Part shown: positions 49,100 to 61,861 of the stretch, in pieces
How the letters are laid out: the number at the start of each line of letters is the position of its first letter
How positions within the stretch are numbered: the first letter of the stretch is position 1
Assembly: GCA_016785225.1 (NCBI GenBank)
Contig: JAFBJZ010000901.1
Location: 1,240,001-1,304,000, forward strand
From: Psettodes erumei
Taxonomy: Eukaryota; Chordata; Actinopteri; Pleuronectiformes; Psettodidae
Direction of reading: 5' to 3'
DNA length: 64,000 nucleotides
Notes under the pieces: generated by a model
What the model was told of the DNA's origin: nothing
Databases searched by the model: none
What the model saw: the letters and a program-made list of their open reading frames with translations, nothing else
Program-made: the position numbers and the translations under genes

Positions 49100-49675
49100 T
49101 TCCTTTGTTTGTCCCTCCCGTCCTTCCTTGTCTTACTGCTTCCCTCCCTCTTTACTTAAATTCCTTCCATTTATCCTTATACACTCACCGCACTGTGCTT
49201 CTTCTCCTCTTCCCTCCCCATCTCCATTTTCACTTCTATCTCCATCATCACCCTCTTTCATTAATCCTTCTTCTCTTGTTAAGGACTTCAAGCTCTTACT
49301 TCCTCATCTTCTCCCTTCTTTCAATCCCTAAAATTTACTGCTTCCTTCCCTTACTTTGTCCTCCCTCATGGCTTACTGTATTTCTCATGTAAAACATCAC
49401 TTCTCTTCTTTTCTCCCATGCACCCTCCTTCTTTCCTAATTCTCTCTCCAGATCACTTCCTTCTTGTCTTTCATTCTCTCCCTCTCTTCACTTCTTCCTC
49501 ATAATCCTCCATCTCCCATTCTTCCTTTCTCCCAAACCTCATTCCTTTCCTCTGTCCTCTCATTGGATTCATTTATCCTTCTTTCCTCCATTCTTTGTTC
49601 GTTCCTCCACTTTCATTTGCAGCTTCTTCGGGGCCCTGCTTTGTTTTCTTTTCCTCCTTCTCACCCCTGTCATCT
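49100..49675 (+). repeat. Polypyrimidine-rich low-complexity tract
   Basis: Almost 600 bp made mostly of C and T on the plus strand (TCCCTCCC, CTTCCTTC and CTCTCC units) with only scattered purines. The open frames crossing it are Ser/Pro/Leu-rich artefacts of composition. Confidence 0.85.
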
Positions 49676-50585
49676 TCTGCGAGTAGAGAATTGGAAGGGG
49701 AGTCAGGGGAGGGAAAGTGGAGCGAGAGAGACGATTGTGATTAAACCATTAAAAAACAGTGGGCTAATTGAATTGATAGACTGTTAAGTAATTGTCTCTA
49801 TTTGTTCCCATCCATTATTCAGCATCTGACTGTTATGACAGCAGCGTGATGCTTCTTATGCGTCTGCATTTGTGTTTTGCCAACAAAACAAAACACTGGT
49901 TAGGTTAGGGTAAAAAATATTATTAATTATTCTCTAATCATTATTTATTATTGTTGTTTATGTGAATTTAATCATTGAAGAGGCAGACAAACAGCTCATA
50001 TGAGTTGTTTTGGACAAAGAGCTTTATTCACTTGAGGATTTGTTCATGTCTAGTTTTACCTGTGCCTGGAGCAGGATTTTCTTTTGGTTAATTTTCAGTT
50101 GTTCACATTGGATTTTTTTGGAGCCCCTTCATTTCTTATCTTCCCAATATTTTTTTCACCTTTACAAAAGACATATACTATCACCAGTGTGGATGTTTTT
50201 TTATTGTGTATGAGACACCGATGTGAACAACAGGAAATATTTACCTGCACAACGTGTGACAGGTGTGTTGACCAACGAGCGCTTGGACTTTGAAAGACTT
50301 TCCTTTCAGAAAAGCCTCGTCTTTTGATTCCAGTCACACACATTCAATCTGCAGTCTGTGTGCACAAACAATCAGGAAAGCTTTGCCTCTTCCGTACTTC
50401 CTGCTGCCAGCAATGAGTGACACTATGCAGTATCTGGCAGCTGATTGGCTCATTTCCTGAGCAAACTCATCATCTGAGCTGTGAGCACAGCCAAGGCTAG
50501 AAACAACATCCCCCGTAGCTGGCAGGTGTAGATTCACAGAGAAAGGAGCTAATTGTTAATAGTTAGATGGCATGGTGAGAATGCA

Positions 50586-50586
<1 letters not shown>

Positions 50587-50617
<31 letters not shown>
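50587..50617. repeat. (AC)n microsatellite
   Basis: Uninterrupted AC run of 31 nt. Confidence 0.97.
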
Positions 50618-50619
<2 letters not shown>

Positions 50620-51999
50620 CCTTCAGGTATGATTAAACAAAATGTGTACAGGTGTTCGTAAGTGAAGCCTGTACAAAAGAGAGCAGAGTACATTAACAAC
50701 ACAAACAAACATGACCATATTGTGTCTGCATGTTGATTAGAATCAGTTGTTGGCACTTTGTCGACTGAATAAGAACATAATGTATAATGTATGCCTTTTA
50801 CTTTTCTGTGTGAGACACAGGGTAATACAGGGTTTCATGATCAGACACTTTTTGAGAACATGATTATCATTTTTAATCCAGTGGTGGGCATTCAGCTGCT
50901 GACTCTCATTCCTGCTCTCTCTGTGAAATGTGAGAGCTCTTGCTTCTGCTTAAGTACTCAGGATGGAGTACTTAACTGAGGCACATAAAGAAGAGGACAC
51001 ACCGTAGACTGAGAGCGAATATGGTGAGAAAACTGTGCCCTGCCATTTATCTTAGGTTTTACATAACATAAATATATAATATATACCTTTGTTCGTTCTG
51101 GCAAAAATCGTTTTTCCAGCTGAAAATGCTTTCTTATCTTCTTAGAGACGTAATTTTAGCGTGATTGGCAGATGCTTCGAGGAGCCTATGGCTGCTGATG
51201 GCCTTTCCTAATAATGATTGTTGAAAAGAAGGTGTCATTAAATTTTATGCTTTTAGGAGATTAGCTCAATCTTTACTCACTTACCTAATCTAAGAACTAA
51301 GAAGTTTGGTTCCAGCTGCTGCTGCTGACTCTTTGTACAAAACTAAACTTTGTAACCTTTGGTGTCATTTCCATAAAAGCAGCGTTGGGAGTTAAAATAA
51401 ACAATTACAAAGTCCTGTTTAAATGAAAAGATCCTGTTTCCACTTTAAGACTAGTAAACAAGATCAAACACAAAGGTTCCACTTGACACGGGACTGAAGG
51501 ACAAATTTAATTGGTCTGTTTTAGTTTGTAGATTGTGTGGATGAATATCAGAAAGACTTCAGCTGCAGCAGAGAAGACTTCGATATCATCCAGACACATT
51601 TTTTTAAGCCAAGGTCACTGCTCAGCTCAGCCTTCTCTGAGTCCTTCCTTCAGCAAAGGTCAGAGGTCACAGTTAGCTAAAGCGCACTCTGGAGCTAGCA
51701 GGGACTCTCAAGTTACACTCAAGGACACATCAGCAAAATGGATGTGTGTGACTATAGGGTCACTTGATGAATGATGATCTGTTCACTGCCCTAATGTTCA
51801 AAGTTGTCTTTACACAATTGACCACAGTATGTGTACTTTATGCACCTAGTTATGAACGCCCTTTCTACAGTCAAGGTATGTTATTGAGAAAATATCCAGT
51901 TTCTCACTAAATGCAATGCATGTATGCTCGCAGCCTAACAAAGGTTGTGAATGGATTTCCATTTATTTGCTTGCAATGCTGTCATTCCCGTCATGTCAC

Positions 52000-52925
52000 C
52001 CCACAGTCTGGGTGTGGATCTCAGCTTGCCTCTCAGACATATCTGCCTGGATAACGGAGCACCACCTTCTACTCAACTGAACTCTTAGTCAGCCAGGAAA
52101 TCAATTTCGCCAAATCAATATTAACATCAAAATTCAAAAGTTCACCCAATCCAAGTTCAGCAGCAGCAATCCCTTTCTTTCTTATGTTACATCTAATTCC
52201 TGGTCATGGTGCTTTGCACTATACACCATAAGAAAAATCAGGCATTACCTGTCTCAGTAGGTCACCTAAGTCTCAGTACAGGTCATGGTAGTGTCTTCTT
52301 TCCTGTACTACTTTAATGCCCTTCTGGCAGACCTCCCTTCATGCCCAGTGACACCCTTAAAGCTAGTCCAGAAGAGTGGAGCATCTGGTGTTTGATCAGC
52401 CTGAAAGGGCACATGTCGCTCTGCTGCTCGGTGACCTCCGTTAAATTCAAGTCACTACTGCTCGACTTCTGGGTCGGCACTCAGCTATTTGAACTCAGTC
52501 ATGCAGGCTTATGCTACTTCTCGGCCACTGCATTCCTCCAAGGAACCTTGTCTGGCATTGCTGTACATGTGCGCACGGCAACCTTAGTCCAGACTGTTCT
52601 TTTTGTGGTTCCTCCATGGTGGAACAAGCTTGCACATGCTGTCAGAGCAGCAGTGTCGCTGTCTGTCTTCAAGAATCTCTTGATGACGTATCTCTTCTGA
52701 GAGCACCTCCTCTCCTAACACCTCTCACACCCTAACAAGCCTAACCAGCACTTACTGTGTACCTGAGCTCCTTGCACTCTGCCTTATTGAAAAGATTTAT
52801 TACTTAATTCCTCCTTCAAGGTCTCCTTCTGCACTGAAGCTTTAGTCTTGCACCTAACTAGTAAATTGCATTGGCTAAAAGCATCTGCCAGATGGGTAAA
52901 TGTAATATGTGATGTAAAATGAATG
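52000..52925 (+). mobile_element. Decayed L2/CR1-like LINE, 3' end with tail
   Basis: Translated pieces in several frames match the end of a teleost L2-type reverse transcriptase ORF in order: a SACLSDISAWITEHHL-like stretch, FALYTIRKIRHYLSQ, a FNALLADLPS-like stretch, VPPWWNKLAHAVR and FKNLLMTYLF. The 3' end has the family tail GGCTAAAAGCATCTGCCAGA followed by TGGGTAAATGTAA. Stops and frame changes mean it is dead, and the 5' part of the element is missing (5' truncation is normal for LINEs). The left border is approximate. Confidence 0.85.
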
Positions 52926-55900
52926 CCGACTTGTTAAAAAAAAAATCGCTCCATAGCACTACGACTCATCAAAAACACTGCTACAATACCTATTTACCAC
53001 ACATTGTTTCTGTTTACCATTAATGATGAATGCAGATGAAGATGAAATTTTCTGCTTATGCTTTACTTAAAATCACATTACTAATTAAGTGTGGATCCAA
53101 GCCAAACTCTGTATGCCATCTGCAGTCCCGTCACGAAGAACATGGTCCTGAATGTTTTCTGACCCTTTCCTGCACAGACTGAAACATGCCCCCCACGCGT
53201 TTCAGATTTATGACCGCCTCAATACTTTGGGGCCACGTGATTTAGCTCTGCGGCCGTGATAAATGGCTACCTTTCGATGTCCTGGTGTTTGGTAAAAAGC
53301 GAGCAGAAATCACAGGAGGGAAAGGACATTTGGGAGAAGTGTTTTCATCTGTTTCTGTGGGAGAGCTGTACGGCAAGGTGACGGCAAAGATGGAGAGGAA
53401 GCGGTGAAGGAAGTGAAATCCCAGATAATGGAGAAGGTAGAAGAGCTACTGTCGAATAGAAAGTGAATGTAGAAAGGGAAGTGGATGGAGCCTAAAGAAA
53501 AAAATGTGAGTATAGTTTGAAAACATGGAAGGAAGGAAAGACATGAAACAGTTAGATGCTAGAGGGAGCTTTGGAGGAAACAGTGGAGGAAAAGGGATGA
53601 AGAATTTTGGGAAGAGAGCACTATCATGGACAAGCAAAGAAGAGTGAGAAAATGCTGTATCATTATCCAGCAGTGATTAGATTATTCACTGTCCGGAAAC
53701 ATGTTGCCCTCACAAAGGCAACGGCCATGACTCTGGTTTGGGCCTCCAGGATGTAGGAATCTAAATGCAAATTCAGGAAACAGGAGTCTATATCTTCACT
53801 GCGTAAGAGCTGCAGAAGGACAGGTGCACACAGAGACACAACATGCAGATGTTTATTATTTTTGGAGCAAATTTACTTTACCCTTGGAGCCTATTTTTAA
53901 AAAAGTCACAGATGTTTTTTCACTTGAAAAAATCCTGTCAGAATAAGCTTTCAGGAAGTGACATTGCCACTGTCGTGACATGAGATTAAGTTCATCTTTG
54001 GCGTGGTAAAACAGCGGTGGGAATGGGGTGTTGATGTAAACAGCATTACAACTTGCCTCTTCTCCTATTTGGAGCGCTCCATGGCTGTCTGGATAATTCC
54101 ATCTACTGGGGGCAGCATGGGGTACCTGCCATGGACAACTGCATATTGCCTACATGTTGGGGGCAAAAAACAGATCTGTTTCAGTGAGTAAGAAGTTCAC
54201 AGAGCTAAAAGGATTACAGTGGCAGCAAGGGAACAGAAGTGGAAAACAGAGCCCAGTACATGGCTGTAAATAATATCACAGAGCTGCAAGACCACTTTTA
54301 CTGTATATGTATCATAACAGTACAGATTCTTTTGCATAAGTTCTCATGTCGGATGTTCTGACGTATTCATGAATCATTCAAACAACTGTTTAATGTGAAA
54401 TTGATTCACCAAATAGAACAGAATCAGCAAAGAACAAAAAAGATGGGACAAAGAAAAGTGCCTTATCAGCTTTAGTCACCAAGAAAACCCACACAAAAGC
54501 TATGTTGCAATTTTTGCAAATTCTTACATGGTATGAAGTACAGACAATTGTATCATTAGCTCCACAGCTCTACAAGGCATTAACCTCTTGCAACTCACAA
54601 GTGTTTTTTTGGCACATTTACTATACGATTCAGTCTCATTGCACTTAAACTGCATCACAAGATGTAGCTGTGTTACAAAGGTTTTTAAAGAAATGAATGT
54701 TGGATTAAGGTCAAGTTTATGTATGGCACCACTTAATACTAATGCAGTTCATAGTGTTTTACAGCGGAACATTTCTTTCTAGTCCTTTTCTCACAGAGGA
54801 CATTTTGACTTGACAAACACAGGTCCCGCTAATAATGTTAGTAATGCCATTCTGGTTCACTGACAAAGCTTAATTGAAGTGAATCATCCTTAATGTCATT
54901 AGTTACACCTGTGCCGTTCCTGCTACGCCACGTCAAAGTACCACAGCTGCTGTGAGGAGGACTGGTGCAGGGTTGAAAAATTCATTTCTTCTAAAAAGGA
55001 AGAAATAATTACGCAGAAGTAATAGAATACCTGTTCAAAACCTTGCACGTGCACAAAGAGGGGGTATGCACCGTATTGTAAAAATAGGTGTTTGTACATT
55101 GGGGAGCATTGTGTGCCCTAAAACATTCTCTGTCAAGTTGTCTTTCACTGTTCAGGAGAACAGTTTCATCGCAGTGTTTTCAAACAAATTGGAATAATTG
55201 CCGAGGACGACGGATGCGCTTGTGCAGAGAAAGGGGCAGTGAAAAACTATAAATAAATCTGCTCATTACATGGAGTAAAGTGAGCACAACTTTAAAACGT
55301 GATGATGTTAAAACTGTGACTGAGTCTTCTACTCCACCTCAGTCTGACTGTGTGCTGCTTTAAAATGTTCCTTCAGCAAAGTGGCCATGGAAAAACTGTA
55401 TGATTTTGCAAACACTGATGCCCTAAGAAAAAGGGACATAGTGACAGTAAATGTCGAGGAAATTGCAGACTTTTAGCGCCCCCATGAGAAATGTCTGCTC
55501 ATACCACCAGATAAAGTTGCCTCATTTTTCTTCCCTTTTCTTGGCACTGAAGCCATGGCCCTCTTTGATGTCCTTATGTTAAATATTGAATGTACATCTA
55601 TATTTCACTAGCCGAGCCCCAGAACAAGACTGAGGGCAGGGTGGTAAACATTGCCAGGGAATTTCACTTCTCTAATTGCCCGGAGTTAATCTCTCTTTCC
55701 CTGCGTCTTGCCTTGACCTGTAGTAATAGAGCTGCTGGAGTCCCACGGTAAATATAAATAGGAGGGGGAGGGGAAAGAGATACGCAGCACTGTAAAACAT
55801 TTTAATTTAGTTCAACTTTCAATCTCCCCCTACTTCTCTCTATGTCTCTCATTGCCAAAAGAATTCATTTCTACTGAAGATGACTGCAGGAACCTTTTCC

Positions 55901-56229
55901 TTGTTGGGGACTATATTCATGAGCGGACCAGTATTTATTTGATGCAATTTGAGAGTTTTTAGGTCCATGAAGGAACTTATGACCTATTGTGGCTTAGTGT
56001 TTTTTTCAATATATCTCATATTTGAATTGATAACATTTTACAGTGAAACAGTAGAAAGGAAGATTAAAAGGTAATGGGAGCAAAAGAGAGAATTATTAAA
56101 GAACAAGCAAAGGAATGCCTTCAGGAGCTGACTGTGGATATTTGTCTAATTTCACTGCACCCCAAGGGCAAAGATTTGTATTCAAACAGCTCTAAGTGCT
56201 TACAATGTTTGCATCATTAAACATATGAA

Positions 56230-56264
56230 GTGCATAGCATGCTGAACCACAGCATGCTATGCAC
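56230..56264. repeat. Perfect 15-bp inverted repeat with 5-nt loop
   Basis: GTGCATAGCATGCTG at 56230-56244 is the exact reverse complement of CAGCATGCTATGCAC at 56250-56264, with AACCA between. A DNA cruciform or RNA hairpin could form. No flanking repeat shows that it belongs to a larger transposon. Confidence 0.95.
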
Positions 56265-57630
56265 AAGCAATACAGTCTACTTGAATTCTACTTGTTTTGC
56301 TTTTGTGTCATTAAGTGTCATTGATAAAGAAACCAGGGGATAGATAATTTGGGTAGTGAACAATAGAATAACTGAATAACTCAATTTGAGTTAATTCAAT
56401 TTGGAAACAGAATAGGTCATTTTTGATTTCTTTTGAGTTGTTTAAAGTACAGTATACTAATAAATCAATTTCAAAATTTTTGCAGTTTATTGCATCCCCA
56501 TCAGAACTGCCAGCATTTCACAGGGTTCTCCTCATCTATATTCATCTAAAAACTTTAAAGATTTAAAATGATGAATAATACCCGTCTGAATGATAATAAC
56601 CAGGCCTCTTGCTGCTGCTTCCAGCTGTTTGGAGGGGGGGATAAGAAAAGACTTATTGTACTGTCCAGTAAAATCATGTTGTGGCTTATTAAATACATTT
56701 CTGACACATTTTGATGAGCTCTGCTCTGACACATTGACCAAAGACGCATGAATATTAATTTCCTCTCGGTCCAGCAAGATCCTCAAGTGGTGGTTTTATG
56801 TTTAAATCATGACTCTTGAAAACAGGAAAATGTGATTAAACTCAGCTTGTGGTAGTCTTGTCACCAGTGCCCACGTTCAGCTCACAGGTCAGCAGCGATT
56901 CTCCGTGAAAGCTTTTTGACATGAAGGGTGGTCGCTGTAAATTTGAATTGTAATAGTGCCAGAGAATGAATGTTATCTCCATGTGTGATAATCTTCTCCT
57001 CTCTCTTTTAATACACACAGACAGCCTTACTGACACCAGCTCATCATTTTATTCTGCTTGTCTTCCTGTGTGCTTCAGTAGGATTTTTAATCAGGGATAG
57101 GACACTTGCAGCCAACTGTCTTTCTTGATTGAAATTGGGGGAAGGGGTCACTGCAGTCAGATAATCTGATTCAGGAGTTCATCTTGCCATCATTTGTATG
57201 AGTCTGTGTTGATGACAGCAGTGCAGGCAACAGTGCCTTATTACATGTGTAAGAGAAGGGACTTTAAATGACGCCTACATGTGCAGCTTCATGGATCTGG
57301 CCATGGCGAGGTAGCACTGCTAGTTTTCTTTAATGAGTGCAGTTAGCCGGCCTGTGGTGAGTCCCGGCTCTCTGTCAAAGCTTTCCACAGCTTTATGGGA
57401 CAGAGGTAGATGTGGAAGCCCGAGAGGCTCATCCAGGGGTCGTAATGTGCACTGTATGGGAACTCCTTACCCCCCAGAGGACATGAGGTGGAAGTGGGAG
57501 AAGGGGGAATGTGTGTGTGTGTTGTGTGCACACATGTCCGTACGCCAGAGTGGATGAGGATCTGGCTCTGAGACACGGGAGCAGGAAGATTTCTCTCTCC
57601 ATAACCTGAGGGCTGAACCTCTGAAGATGT

Positions 57631-57643
57631 GTCTGTCTGTGTC

Positions 57644-57692
<49 letters not shown>
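57631..57692. repeat. (GTCT)n(GT)22 compound microsatellite
   Basis: Interrupted GTCTGTCTGT units pass into an uninterrupted 44-nt GT run (57649-57692), the longest pure GT run I see in the window. Confidence 0.97.
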
Positions 57693-57694
<2 letters not shown>

Positions 57695-58950
57695 TCCTAC
57701 CCTGGAGCCAAAGCCTTGCATCCTGACAGATGTCTCTGTCTCACCTACTTCAGTGGTGATGTCGTCATCCTGAGATTGCCTTTGAATCTTTGTCTGACCT
57801 TTCTGGGGTTAGCAGGCGAATAAGAACGGAGAGAAACTGGAGGCGTCTTAAGAAGACAGAAGATGTGTGGTGCTGGAAAGACATACCTTTATAGATGTGA
57901 GCAGGTTGTCGTAAATCATTACGTGATGACATCCCTCTGATGCAACATTTTGTCGGTACAGTGTTGAGAATGTAGAAGTGTGTGTGATCCATTACGCCAC
58001 ACCGTGAAGTGCAGGTATTTCAGATGAGTTTAACTTCTCTGAATTCATATCTGTTGGCTTCAGGACTGAAATCATGTCCTGCATATTCACTGACAGTGTT
58101 TTGGCTGGATATCTTTTAAACATCCAAACATATAAAGTATGAATGCCAGTGGTTGTTGCAGTCTAAATCGTGTGTATTGACTTACAAGATACAGTTAAAC
58201 ATAGTTCTCCAAGAAGTACAGGAAATGTCAGTCCGTAGTTGTGCCTGTGTTGTCTCAGCTCAGCTTTTATGTACATTTGAGCATACCCTGGGAAATAAAG
58301 CCTAAAAATACAGCAGTGCATATTGATGAATGTGGTACGTAGTGTTTTCTTTAGCTCTGCTCCAGTTTCATTCTGACACCTTGACACGATGCTGATAGCG
58401 ATGCTACAGGACACGTGCTGCATTTGGTAACCTGTTAAAAAGTTTTAAACAGCATTTCTGATTTTTAGTCTGAAGTGTGAGAAAGATGGCACATGTGCAA
58501 CAAGGGTTTAAGGCCAGACATCGCTGGTACATATGTGTCTTAAGCCATTTTTTTTTAGCATCTTATGGTGCTATGCTGGGACCTCATGATAAGAGAAGTA
58601 CCCCTGCATGTTTGTGCTTCATGAAGCACATTCAGTCAGTTGGCTTAATTAGCTTTAGTGTGTTTAAAGTCAAGTTTGTACAATTCTTTTGTGATATGGA
58701 ACTTAACATTTCTTTCGTTTTTTGGGGGTATTTTCCTCTTTAACCACATGGGGTGGGGGCTGTCTGCACCCTGCACTGGTCACTTCCTCTGTCAGTGCAG
58801 CTGCTGCTGCTCTAGCATTCAGCAGGACCAGGGCCAGTTTGCAGCCAACAGCTGCTTGCGCTGCCGTTCACCTCCAGCTGGATGGATTTGCATGGCTTAC
58901 ACTGTAAGTTAGTTAAATGAAGCCCTAAAGGAGCGTGAATGAGCTCGCCT

Positions 58951-58974
58951 GCAGCAGCAGCAGCAGCAGCAGCA
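58951..58974. repeat. (GCA)8 trinucleotide repeat
   Basis: Eight uninterrupted GCA units outside any gene model. Confidence 0.97.
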
Positions 58975-60127
58975 CTCTAAAGCAACCAATGGAGGAAACT
59001 TATCTTCCATTCAGAGGGTAAAACCAGATAGAGATGCCTTCTGCTGTCACCTCCGGGGACAGGGATAATGCAGGGAGGAGGGTCGTACAGTGACGAGACC
59101 TGTATGCTAAATTAAAGAAACAGCCATTAAAGAGAGACTTATCTTCAACTAAGAATCTAACAGAAATACACAAATTCCTCTTGTCAGGTTTGGGAGAGTG
59201 TTGCAGGGTGATGGGACTCTTACACACAATTAAACACAATATTAGTCTCACTGCTTCAATTGACAACAACAAATAAAAACAAAGTAGCATAAATACAAAG
59301 TCACCAACCTTCAAAAGACAGACTACCCGTGACCATCAACAATAATGATGATGGTGTTACAGTATATACAGAAAATGTGATGACACAAATTCACAACTGT
59401 ATTCACTGAAGTTTTAGAGTTTGGATTGTGTGTTTCCTAAACTATTTCAAGAGGAAATGCTGCAGGGTAAACAGTAGAAGAAGCTTGTGAACTGGCCATA
59501 GTTATAGGTTGCTGTGAGCTACTTAAACCTTAAATTTCTGGCCCCTATGTTAGTAATCTGATGAATGTCAGGCTATGTATGTCTTTTAAAACCCCCCCGC
59601 CAAAATTAGGAGACCATCTTGAGACAAATATGGGATCATAATTATGCACACAAAGTTAGTAACTTTCAGAAAAATATCATAAATATAAAGTTTATGGTGC
59701 ATCCAGAAGTTAATACCACGAACAGAACTAATAATCCTTCATGGTAGCCTCTCGGGTCAAACTGCCACCAGAACACAACAAAGACTTTTTATCCTGTTTT
59801 TGCTGAAATTTCCCCCAAACCCATCTTGAGTGATACCAGCGATAATGTTGACATAACAACTGAATGGTAATCATTACACCCTAACATCCTGAGACAACTA
59901 AATCAGCTGTCACTCGTCTCCATTCCTCAACTTTAAACAGAAGTGTCACTTTATTGACATAATTTATATGGATAAAGAGCCCCTTACTGTTGGCTCCTGG
60001 CTGGAATTAATCAACTAATCTCACACATGCACACTCACAGAGACACACAAGCTATGCACAGTCTCACCTCTAATTTCCCATTATCATCCTGCAACGCTTC
60101 TGAATTATTCATGGCATGCCCTCGCTG

Positions 60128-60425
60128 TTGGGGGAACGTGAAGAGAGGAAGAGAGGTGGAAAAATGGAAATGTAGTAGGAGGGTAAGAGGAAAGGAGATG
60201 GAAAGAGAGAAAATTCGAGGTGATAAAAACAGTGGAAATAAAGAGTTGATAAAAAACAAGTGAGACAGAGCACAGAGGGAAAGAAGAAAATCCAGAAAAG
60301 GAGGCAGTCGAGGGAAAATGAAAGTAGAAAGTGAAGGAGACAAAGACAGTGCGAGAGTAAAGAGGTAAACAGGAGATGGTGGGGAGAAGAAGTGGAAGGA
60401 AACAGAGAAAGCAGGACAGGTAGAT
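60128..60425 (+). repeat. Polypurine-rich low-complexity tract
   Basis: About 300 bp very rich in A and G on the plus strand (GAAGAGAGG, GGAAAGGAGATGG and AAAGAGAG units). It is the strand-reversed counterpart of the tract at 49.1 kb. Confidence 0.8.
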
Positions 60426-61836
60426 CATATGTCCCTGTGAGCGGATGAATAAAGCAGACGTGTCCTTCAGCTCATAAATTGTTCCAAATTAGTTGAGCTT
60501 TCATGTAACATATGCGCTCTTAAACTGAGAAAGAAAGGATGGAGCGATGGAGAGCAGGGGTACGAAGACCCCGCCATCCTGCTGGTCCACACGATTCTCT
60601 CCACCAACTGTAAGCAAGCCTGAGGACTTGTGCCTCTAAATCTCTAATCTCTAAAGTGAGTCCTGTCTGAATATTCATTGGCTTAATTTGCATAGCCCAC
60701 AGATGGCGAAAACAGATGCTCGTTACGGCAAGTGTCAATTTTCAAAAATTTGCTTTCATGACAAAACAAATAAAGCTATACAGGAGGATGGAGCGACTCG
60801 AAGCCTCCTGGCAGAGCTAAGTAAGTGTTTGTGCGTGACAGCTGTCACAAAAGAAACTTTGAAGCATTTCTTTGTATGTATAGTGCATTTTCCATGTCTA
60901 TATGGGTAGTGTGTATGCAGATTGAGTGTTATTTGTACAATACAGGCATCATAAACATGACTGAATGATTTTTTTATTTGAGCCCATTACCAAGAGTCAC
61001 ATTGATGTTCTTTCATAAAGAGCTCTCACTTTTAATGAATGTGGTGTTGGCCAGAAAGAGAGCTTAACATTTTTTGGTCACTAATATCCCATGTAGCTTG
61101 GTATTGGGAATACAGTGAGGGGAAGCTTGAAGACATACAGTAAACAGTATTACTCGTTTCATAGACAATTGTGTTTGTCTATGAGAGAAAGATACAGACA
61201 GGATCAAAGACTTATTGAGATATTTTACTCAAAACCAAAAATGTTGGTCTCATCATGTTGCCAAGAGGAAAAGTCAGGGAATCACTGTGCTTCATCTTCT
61301 AAGAACCATGAATGTCTGTACAAACATGCCCATCCTTCAGGTAGATGTTGAGATATTTCACAAAAGTAGGTGAAAACATGCAGTCTTAATTTATAAAAAA
61401 GTCTGTTAAATTCACTGTAAGCCCCAAAATCCAACCTTGTAGAATTCATCCTCTGGGGAACATGAATATCACATGACTGTTTAAGTCGTGCAGCTAACAG
61501 TCATTCAGTGCAACTGTTTTTAGTCATGTTAATCAGCCTTGGTGCAGGAAGATAAATTGCATTTGTGCAGTCATACAGGTGTGTGAGTTCATGTAGAAAA
61601 TAACAAACCCTGTATATAAAATTAGGCTAATTACATTTTGAGGGAAACATGATTGCTACCTTGTTCAGTGGCAATATTTTTAAAATGTGTTTCTGTAAGT
61701 AGAATTTCTGCTCATACTTCTTCTCTTAGAAAACAATGCATAAATAAACAGCTGTGTTGCTTTGTACATGATTTGTGAGCGTTGGTGGCCTTAAAGTACT
61801 AGGTCACCCTTACATGCCACCGCACAACAGCCACCA

Positions 61837-61861
61837 GCACACACACATACACACACACACA
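61837..61861. repeat. (CA)n microsatellite, interrupted
   Basis: CA run with one TA interruption, followed by a short AG-rich stretch. Confidence 0.9.

Larger units (their letters stand above)
44789..51999. other. Non-coding region, possible large intron
   Basis: No coding exon is supported. It holds a TAATTA-rich segment (47860-48060), a long polypyrimidine tract (49100-49675) and a CA microsatellite. If 44789 is a real donor, this is the start of a long first intron. Otherwise it is intergenic. Confidence 0.5.

Noticed and set aside
58658..58912. Cysteine-rich open frame next to a GTAAGT, possible exon
   Set aside because: It does not match the follistatin/Kazal pattern expected for fstl4 or any other family I know, and the left acceptor is unclear.
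4884..61861. CRISPR-like or other prokaryotic defence arrays among the repeats
   Set aside because: All repeated tracts are simple di- or trinucleotide runs or diverged eukaryotic transposons, with no spaced direct repeats.
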